DNA from: CAJQHK01 sp038142525
GTDB lineage: Bacteria; Pseudomonadota; Alphaproteobacteria; Rickettsiales; UBA1997
Reading direction: 5' to 3'
Length of the DNA: 32,671 nt
Assembly (NCBI GenBank): GCA_038142525.1
Contig: JAYQKE010000028.1
Span: forward strand, 1 to 32,671
Positions 26,857 through 32,671 of this stretch are shown here, piece by piece. The translations under genes were made by a program, and so were the position numbers. Numbering within the stretch: position 1 is the first letter of the stretch; each line of letters opens with the position of its first letter. The notes beneath the pieces were generated by a model. The model saw only the letters and a program-made list of their open reading frames with translations, was not told the DNA's origin and did not search any database.

Positions 26857-27555
26857 TTACCATATATAAATTTGTAGATTTTTTGGTAATAATGATTTTT
26901 CATCAAGCATTATAGCAACATAGCCATCCTTATAAAAATCTTGTTCAGTAATATTTTTTAATTCTTTGGATTTATTGATAATTAGATATTTTTCTATTTT
27001 ATATTTTTTATGTCTTTTTTCTTTGTAATTAAGTGGAATTAAGGTATTTTTTGTTATAATTCTAAAGTCTTTGAGCTTGATTTTAGATCTATTCTTAAAT
27101 TTTGATCTAAATTGATAATTATCAGGAACTTTGCCATTATAAAAATCCTTTAAAAGCGATATAATATTTTGTTTATAATTATCATTCTTATCTGCCCTTT
27201 TTGATGAATTTAAATTAGGATTATTTAAAATTAAGGTTTTAGATGTGACATATCTTGGAGCGATATTTAATTTATAAGTATAGCCATTTTTAGTTACCAA
27301 AAAAAGTGAGGTAACTTTTTTAGTAGAAGAATTTATTCTTAAATATAGATCTTTGGTTTTTTTATTTTGAGTAATTACAAGATCGCCTTTATTGGCTTGA
27401 AATGATTCAATAACATCATTTGAAAGACTAATTCTGTTAATATTATTTTTACTTAATATTACTCTTTTTTCTATATCTGGGAAAATATTAACAATTTGGG
27501 CCCCAAATAAATTGAAAGAAAATAATAAAATAAATAATGATAAATATTTTTTCAT
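26857..27555 (-). CDS. traK: TraK, secretin-like core-complex protein
   Basis: 232 residues with a signal peptide (KKYLSLFILLFSFNLFGAQ). Beta-strand-rich sequence follows (KRVILSKNNINRISLSND, GDLVITQNK, LYLRINSSTKKVTSLFLVTK, GYTYKLNIAPR), which corresponds to the TraK N-domain, and then a C-terminal region ending AIMLDEKSLLPKNLQIYIW. TraK joins TraV and TraB in the outer-membrane core of F-type channels. Order here is traB then traK, the reverse of F (traK then traB). It is intact, with 15 bp between it and traB. Confidence 0.85.
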   Translation of the reverse strand: MKKYLSLFILLFSFNLFGAQIVNIFPDIEKRVILSKNNINRISLSNDVIESFQANKGDLVITQNKKTKDLYLRINSSTKKVTSLFLVTKNGYTYKLNIAPRYVTSKTLILNNPNLNSSKRADKNDNYKQNIISLLKDFYNGKVPDNYQFRSKFKNRSKIKLKDFRIITKNTLIPLNYKEKRHKKYKIEKYLIINKSKELKNITEQDFYKDGYVAIMLDEKSLLPKNLQIYIW

Positions 27556-27570
27556 AAGCTGATGATTTAA

Positions 27571-28875
27571 TTATAATTTTTTGTTAATTACCTCCTTTGA
27601 TTTTCTGCCATCAATAAATGACCCCTTATAGAAAATTACCTCAACATCTAAGCCCTGCCCTATAGAAATTACTGGCTCTATTTGTTCCATTTTTTTAATA
27701 TAATAATCTGATAAACGATCAAGAGCTGATCCAAAACCTGAACCTATGCCAGATTTTGTAATGTCACTTGTAGTTCTAGTAACTGTAGCAACTGCACCAT
27801 TAATAGAAGTATCTGGCTGATATCTCTGTTCTATTGATTTACCTAAATTAGCCAAGATTCCAGACATAAAGGATTTAGCAACTAGATCACCCTCTTTCTC
27901 AATAACACGACCTCTAATTCCTGCCTTACCAAATGAAGAAACATAGCCATAAACATCAGATTCTGTTACTTTGCTATCGTCAGAATTGCAAGTCATTTTG
28001 ATTAACCTAATGTAACCCCTTTCACTCGAAAGATCGCCACTAGCCTCACCTGTTAAGGTGCAACCCCTAATATCTGTTTTATTTTTTAAATTTAGATCTT
28101 CCTTATCTGCAGAAGAAAAAGCAAAAGAAGTAGCTCTGAGCAATACTGGTCTTGGCTCTGATTGAGAAGTAACCCCTACTCCTGCATCAACAGAAGATAA
28201 TAATTTTGCTGAAGCAATAGAACCTGCAGGTAAATATTCATTTACATCAAAATCAGAATTATTATTAAATACAACCATTTCAATTTCATTATTGATTATA
28301 GCTATATTTTCTATAGGCTGATTATTATGATTTTGATAATTATTGATATTGGGATTATTTACATTTTTGTAAAAATTGCTTTTTGGAAATTTTGGTTCGT
28401 TATTTTCTGTAATTAATGGCTCTTTGGAATATTTATAAATTACATTTTCTTTTGGATTGTTTTTTTGATTATTTTTTAGATCTTTTAGATCTTTTATATC
28501 CTTCTTTTTTTTATATTCTTTTTTGTTATTTTCTAAATTTTCAACCTTATCTTCTAAGGCTGAAAGAGAATTAATTTTTATCTTTCCAGAAGCTATATCT
28601 TTTAATAATTGTAAATGAGCTTTTTCTTTTTTTGCTACATCTCTTTCTAATTCTTCCACCCTACCCTCTAAGGCAATTTTTATTGTATTATCATTATCAC
28701 TAAATGTCTTATCTAAATCGACTTTAATTTGTCCCTTTTTATAAATTGCATCATCGCCATCAGAAACGATATAAACAGACATCATGACAAAAAATAACAC
28801 TACACCAATAATAATAAAACTCTTTCCTTTGATGTAATCCTTATATGAATTAGTTAATGATGTTAATTTAACCAT
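27571..28875 (-). CDS. traB: TraB, VirB10-like channel scaffold
   Basis: 434 residues: a cytoplasmic start, one membrane span (about residues 18-36, IIIGVVLFFVMMSVYIV), a coiled coil (EGRVEELERDVAKKEKAHLQ), and a low-complexity Asn/Lys region. The VirB10-like beta-barrel domain follows, with EYLPAGSIASAKLLSSVDAG, PVLLRATSFAF, DIRGCTLTGEASGDLSSERG and YVSSFGKAGIRGRVIEKEG. It ends IGQGLDVEVIFYKG. The protein spans the periplasm and links the inner-membrane complex to the TraK/TraV ring. The start overlaps the traC stop by 8 bp (ATGGTTAA). F TraB is 475 residues. It is intact. Confidence 0.95.
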   Translation of the reverse strand: MVKLTSLTNSYKDYIKGKSFIIIGVVLFFVMMSVYIVSDGDDAIYKKGQIKVDLDKTFSDNDNTIKIALEGRVEELERDVAKKEKAHLQLLKDIASGKIKINSLSALEDKVENLENNKKEYKKKKDIKDLKDLKNNQKNNPKENVIYKYSKEPLITENNEPKFPKSNFYKNVNNPNINNYQNHNNQPIENIAIINNEIEMVVFNNNSDFDVNEYLPAGSIASAKLLSSVDAGVGVTSQSEPRPVLLRATSFAFSSADKEDLNLKNKTDIRGCTLTGEASGDLSSERGYIRLIKMTCNSDDSKVTESDVYGYVSSFGKAGIRGRVIEKEGDLVAKSFMSGILANLGKSIEQRYQPDTSINGAVATVTRTTSDITKSGIGSGFGSALDRLSDYYIKKMEQIEPVISIGQGLDVEVIFYKGSFIDGRKSKEVINKKL

Positions 28876-31461
28876 AATTAAAAAATTCTTTTGTTGCTAT
28901 TTTGACAGCATCAATAGTGCTATGCCCCTTATTAATCAATGCTCTTTTTCTGTCCTTATGCTCCTTTTTTGTACTATAAAGCATTGCAGAAAATGGATCG
29001 CAGATAAATCTAGCAAGGGAAAATGTAGAACCTCCCTTGATTATTATTTCACTAAATTTATTACTTTCTTTAATAGATTTAATCACACCCATCTGATGAT
29101 CATTTAGATCAAGAATCTCTTTTGTATCTTTTAGAGCAGAAGGGTTTTGTCTTAAAAGTATGTCCAATCGGAATTGTCTAAACAAGCTTTAGCACCTTGA
29201 TTTGCCGTATAATCTGTAGCTTTTTGCGTTCCTGTGATGATTGATCCTGCATATTTCCTGCATCTTCTGGCAAGTCCTTCAATAAATTCTACCATTGATT
29301 TTCCACCATTAAGCATTGCCCACCCCTCATCAATAACAATTAATGATTTTGTTGTACCTTTTTTGACATAAATATATTCAGAAACTAAATACATCACCGA
29401 CATCATCACAACAGCTAATAAATGTTTATCACTTTTGATTTTACTTAATTCAAAAGTCATAAGAAGATTGTCAATATCCATTATCTTGCCCTTATTAAAA
29501 TATAAACCATATATTCCTTGATCAGTAAAATTATATAGTAATTCACCTAGATTTTTTGACCTGTCACTTGCTTGATTTTTTAAAATCTTGGCAATATCGG
29601 TAATTATTGGGATTGTTTTTGTTTGAATATAATTATTTAATATCTCATCTAAGGCTTTTGATATATCGATTTTTTCTTCTTCGCTACATTCTGTATCATT
29701 ACGACACATTCTGGCTATTATATTTTTAGGAAAATTGAGACATCTCTTCTATATTCAGAAGATTTTGCTAAATCATTAATATTAATAAATCCAAAAGGAT
29801 TAATATTAATTTGTTTTTCATCAGAAAATTCTATAAATTCTCCATCGGCAATATCAGTTAGATTCTCAAAAGAATAGCCATCATCAATAATAAAAACCTT
29901 GGTATTTGAAGCGAGATGAGAAGCAACAATTTCTTGCATAAAAAATGATTTACCAGAACCAGTACCTCCAATAATTGCACAATTAAATCCAACCTCTGTT
30001 TGAAATGGCGACCAATTAAGTAAACCTCCTCTTCTACCATATAAAATTAATCCCTCCCCTCTTTTAATTTCGGTATATTTTGATAAATTACCTTTCCATT
30101 CACCAATGACGGTATTAAGTTTGATGCTGTCCAAGATAATTGCTTTTTGGTCATGCCCAATTTCATATAATCATCTAAAAAATGATTTCCTGCTATAAAA
30201 GGCATTTGAATCAAAAAATTATTCAACTGCATCGCTGAATCAATTGATGATTTAAATTTAGATTCTTCTAATATATTTTTTAGATCTTGAGTATCCCTAT
30301 CTAGCTTTTCTTTAGTTTTAGAAAATATGGTAAAATTTTGAATGGTTTCTATCATTTTGTTGCCATCTTCAATTTTAGAAGCGACAAATTTTGCATCTTG
30401 CAATTTTTCTTTTGACTTTGGTAAGAATTTTGCCATAGAGCTTTCTGCCAATTGTGTAGCTCTTACCATTCTAGCATTGGCCTTTTTTGAAGCTGAGGGT
30501 TGAGAAATTACTTTAAAACTATAGCAATTAATGATCGGGGTGCAGATTTGTTTATTTTTTGTAAATAATCCAATTAGATTATCATTACAATTTTGTGACC
30601 AATATTCTCTATAATCGCTTACTGTTAAGGTTCTAGCAAAGAAATCACCATTCTTATCATCTCCATTATTAATGATTAAATAATCATCTTTTGCTTCAAT
30701 TCTTTTTACCCCATCAGTAATTTCTCTATTAACAGGATTAACGAAATTATGATTTGCTTTATTGGGTTTTTTATCAAATGATAAAATTAATCTTAATAAA
30801 TCGATTAAATCATTACTATCCAAATCTCTTGCTGAAGAATTAAGAGAAGTTATAACAGATTTTAATTCCGTTCTATATTTTGATAATTTTTCTGCTAATT
30901 TAGAAAATTCTTCCTTTGTTAAGTTAAATTTATCTCTTTCAATAATATTTTGAACAAAATTATTTTTTGATTTTTTAAAATCTTCAATAGTAATTGATAG
31001 AGATAAGATAATTCTAAAATCCCTGCCAACAATTTGAGGAATATCAAAAAGTGGTTTGAATTTTTGCTGTTTTTGATATCTAACCCTTTCTGATGCTAAT
31101 TGAGAAAATATTTCTTTTTCATTTTGAGATTTATCTTTTTGCCACAAATCCAGATCTCCGTCAATATCGGGGGATGCATAATTCATGACTGACATTGTGA
31201 AAAACTCATCTAAAGAAGATATATATGAGGATATAGAATCGATATCTTCATCATCAAAACCAGAAATTGAATTAATCTCAAGTAAAAAGCCAATTGAATT
31301 TTCATTAATAAATAATCCAGAATCCTTATCATATAAGTTATATGGAAAAAGTAATGGCACTGTATAAAAATCCATATTTGGCTTTACAAAATCATTATTC
31401 ATAAATTCTGTACCAAAAAACTGATCTATATTAATTTTTTCTTTTTTACCACTTGCTCCAT
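28868..31461 (-). pseudogene. traC: TraC, VirB4-like pilus assembly ATPase, three or four frameshifts
   Basis: Four pieces make one protein of about 865 residues (F TraC is 875). The N-terminal domain lies in 30047-31402. Walker A (NCAIIGGTGSGKSFFMQE) and IDDGYSFENL lie in 29718-30134; Walker B (SLIVIDEGWAMLNGG) and RCRKYAGSIITGTQKATDY lie in 29152-29709. The C-terminus (28868-29185) starts at LRQNPSALKDTKE. One base restores each junction: a G in the C4 run 30056-30059, a T at 29731-29734 and a T at 29154-29157 (WTYFLRQNP). The likely true start is the ATG at 31461, six bases after traV, which needs one A in the A6 run near 31442-31447 to read on into IDQFFGTEFMNNDF. The protein powers pilus assembly at the inner membrane. 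Confidence 0.93.
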
Positions 31462-31464
31462 AAT

Positions 31465-31681
31465 TTATTTATTCCAATCAGATCTTTTAATTACCACTTC
31501 CACATTCGATGGATGATGTCTATTATTATCAGAATCTAAATAACTTGAAAACCAGATATTTCTTACCTCATCTTGCGTTCTTTCTAATTTCCTTTGAGCA
31601 GGAAGATCATAATTTTTAACTGCACAAGATGAAGCTATTAATAGCACAATAATTAATGATATATTTTTTTAAAATTCTCAT
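31465..31681 (-). pseudogene. traV: TraV C-terminal half with its own lipoprotein signal, one frameshift
   Basis: A 60-codon frame (31465-31647) reads LLIASSCAVKNYDLPAQR, then RTQDEVRNIWFSSYLDSD and VEVVIKRSDWNK. The end matches the C-terminus of F TraV (IWIAPYID ... SVFFVIKPSAW). ASSC is a lipobox. The ATG at 31681 reads MRILKK and joins this lipobox if one A is added to the A7 run at 31664-31670, making a complete 72-residue lipoprotein. The first half of TraV is encoded separately just upstream. TraV is an outer-membrane lipoprotein of the core complex. Confidence 0.7.
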
Positions 31682-31683
31682 AA

Positions 31684-31818
31684 TTAATATTGATCAATTT
31701 GCATTATTCTTTTACAGCCCTGCCCTTTTGGAGCTGGACATTCAAAATCGGCAGAAAAACATGATGAAATAAAGAAAATTACTCCAAAAATTGCTAATTT
31801 ATTAATTATATTTCTCAT
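31684..31818 (-). CDS. traV: TraV N-terminal half as a separate 44-residue lipoprotein
   Basis: MRNIINKLAIFGVIFFISSC, a lipoprotein signal with lipobox ISSC, is followed by FSADFECPAPKGQGCKRIMQ. F TraV starts its mature chain with a similar pair of cysteines (EFECNATTSDTC). The frame stops after DQY, well before the C-terminal TraV domain, which is in the next gene 2 bp away with its own lipobox. Two lipoproteins therefore appear to replace one TraV. The start lies 2 bp after the traE stop. Confidence 0.65.
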   Translation of the reverse strand: MRNIINKLAIFGVIFFISSCFSADFECPAPKGQGCKRIMQIDQY

Positions 31819-31820
31819 TC

Positions 31821-32390
31821 TTAATTAGTTTTGCTGTTAATTATCTCCTCTAATTCGGACACATAATATCTGCCCTTATAATAATTAAATTTTATACGGT
31901 AGGTTTTATTCTCCTTTTTGGTTATTGTGTTATAAGAAAGCATCTTGAATTTTCCCGAAATCAATATTTGTAAATTATTTTCATCAAAATAAATTTCATT
32001 TAAATCAACATCAAAAAAAGATGAATATTTATTTTTTATAATTTTTTCTTGTAATTTTCTTAATTCACTTATGATTTTAGATCTATTTTCAATTTCGGGA
32101 TGAATATGGTTTAATAATCTATTATGGGAATTTTTGATATTATCGGGATTTACATCTAAAAATAGATGCATAATATCTTGAGATATTTCCATGAAATATT
32201 TTTTTGATGCAATATTTGGATTATAAAATATTTTATCTTCGGGTTTTAAGGATGGAATAATAACGGTATTTTGCTCAGAGGAAAATATTTTATAAGAAAG
32301 CAAAATATTAGATATAAGTAATATTGTCGCAATAATTGCGATGACATTTCTCTGATTCTTTAAAATATTATTAACTATAATCTGACTCAT
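31821..32390 (-). CDS. traE: TraE, VirB5/8-like pilus assembly protein
   Basis: 189 residues, equal to F TraE (188). An N-terminal membrane span (about residues 16-34, NVIAIIATILLISNILLSYK) is followed by TVIIPSLKPEDKIFY, YFMEISQDIMHLFLDVNPDN and a C-terminal NKTYRIKFNYYKGRYYVSEL. TraE is an inner-membrane-anchored periplasmic protein structurally like VirB8, needed for pilus assembly. No traL of normal form is seen upstream. Confidence 0.88.
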   Translation of the reverse strand: MSQIIVNNILKNQRNVIAIIATILLISNILLSYKIFSSEQNTVIIPSLKPEDKIFYNPNIASKKYFMEISQDIMHLFLDVNPDNIKNSHNRLLNHIHPEIENRSKIISELRKLQEKIIKNKYSSFFDVDLNEIYFDENNLQILISGKFKMLSYNTITKKENKTYRIKFNYYKGRYYVSELEEIINSKTN

Positions 32391-32410
32391 AAATAATTAA
32401 GATATTTTTT

Positions 32411-32530
32411 TTACAAAAGGCTTAACCAAAGACTTAATACCAATAAAATCATATAATTTTTGATATTTAATGGATTGAATAAAATTTTTCTTATCACCCT
32501 TATAAGATATTTTTCGTTATTATTACTCAT
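32411..32530 (-). CDS. Small frame at the traL position, unassigned
   Basis: A 39-codon frame (MSNNNEKYLIRVIRKILFNP, then a hydrophobic tail ending LSLWLSLL). A second frame over the same bases also looks protein-like (FIQSIKYQKLYDFIGIKSLV) and ends 9 bp before traE. This suggests a short gene with a frameshift. In F, traL lies between traA and traE, but the sequence does not resemble TraL. I leave it unnamed. Confidence 0.3.
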   Translation of the reverse strand: MSNNNEKYLIRVIRKILFNPLNIKNYMILLVLSLWLSLL

Positions 32531-32533
32531 TTC

Positions 32534-32671
32534 TCACCATTAAATTATTCCAGAAAATAAACCTGTGATAATTGCAGGACCATATCACTTGAGTAAAAGA
32601 AACGCCAATTGAGGATATAAAAGCCGCGCATTATCTTGACAATTGATTGCAATCAAGCCAATTCCAAAACT
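32534..32671 (-). pseudogene. Possible TraA-type pilin C-terminus, degraded, cut by the window edge
   Basis: Minus-strand pieces in different frames read SFGIGLIAIN, then AAFISSIGVSFTQ, then YGPAIITGLFSGII and a stop at about 32534. A small hydrophobic protein ending in 'GxPxIxxxxxG' at the head of an F-type operon suggests the TraA pilin, which ends FGAPSIV-like in relatives. One in-frame stop (TGA) separates LAFLLLK from YGPAII. The call rests on position and weak similarity. Confidence 0.3.

Noticed and set aside
32411..32530. traL
   Set aside because: Position fits, but length and sequence do not match TraL, and two frames are equally plausible.

Overview
This is a very AT-rich window that looks like a degraded accessory region from an obligate intracellular bacterium. 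A Rickettsiales or Holosporales-type alphaproteobacterium fits best. The low GC content, weak or absent Shine-Dalgarno sequences, F-type conjugation genes on a degraded element and many pseudogenes all recall Rickettsiales amplified genetic elements. The host assignment is inference; no rRNA or core gene is present to anchor it.

Layout. (1) 1-907: a beta-class adenine DNA methyltransferase pseudogene that runs off the left edge. (2) 908-1724: gene-poor DNA with a cluster of 17-bp palindromes (1269-1398), a MITE-like palindromic segment (1455-1553) and a nested hairpin (1586-1656). (3) 1725-6502: a Tn3-family transposon bounded by 39/41-bp terminal inverted repeats. It carries tnpA, a frameshifted tnpR, a frameshifted PemK/MazF-like toxin and a frameshifted transglutaminase-like cysteine protease. 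(4) 6503-7064: a remnant of an AAA_13 (PrrC/RloC-like) ATPase. (5) 7143-32671: a conjugation region, almost wholly on the minus strand. Read in the direction of transcription (right to left) it holds a possible pilin remnant, traE, a two-part traV, traC, traB, traK, trbI, an S26 peptidase, traW, traU, trbC, traN, traF, traH, traG, traD, a small relaxosome-like protein and a MobF relaxase-helicase-primase. Many genes overlap by ATGA or up to 20 bp, as in one long operon.

Together the tra genes would build an F-type type IV secretion channel and pilus: TraE/V/K/B core, TraC ATPase, TrbI/W/U/TrbC/N/F/H/G assembly and mating-pair proteins, TraD coupling protein and MobF relaxase. About twenty apparent frameshifts break these genes. 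Most of those I could reconstruct are loss of one base in a short homopolymer, so the element is either decaying, read through by slippage, or carries uncorrected sequencing indels.

The most unusual signal is a family of three solitary PemK/MazF-like genes (5274-5719, 11831-12217, 15159-15551) scattered between tra genes and inside the transposon. Each is followed by a conserved stem-loop element, and a fourth copy lies at 11672-11740. The stems show compensatory base changes. No protein antitoxin gene is adjacent to any of the three.
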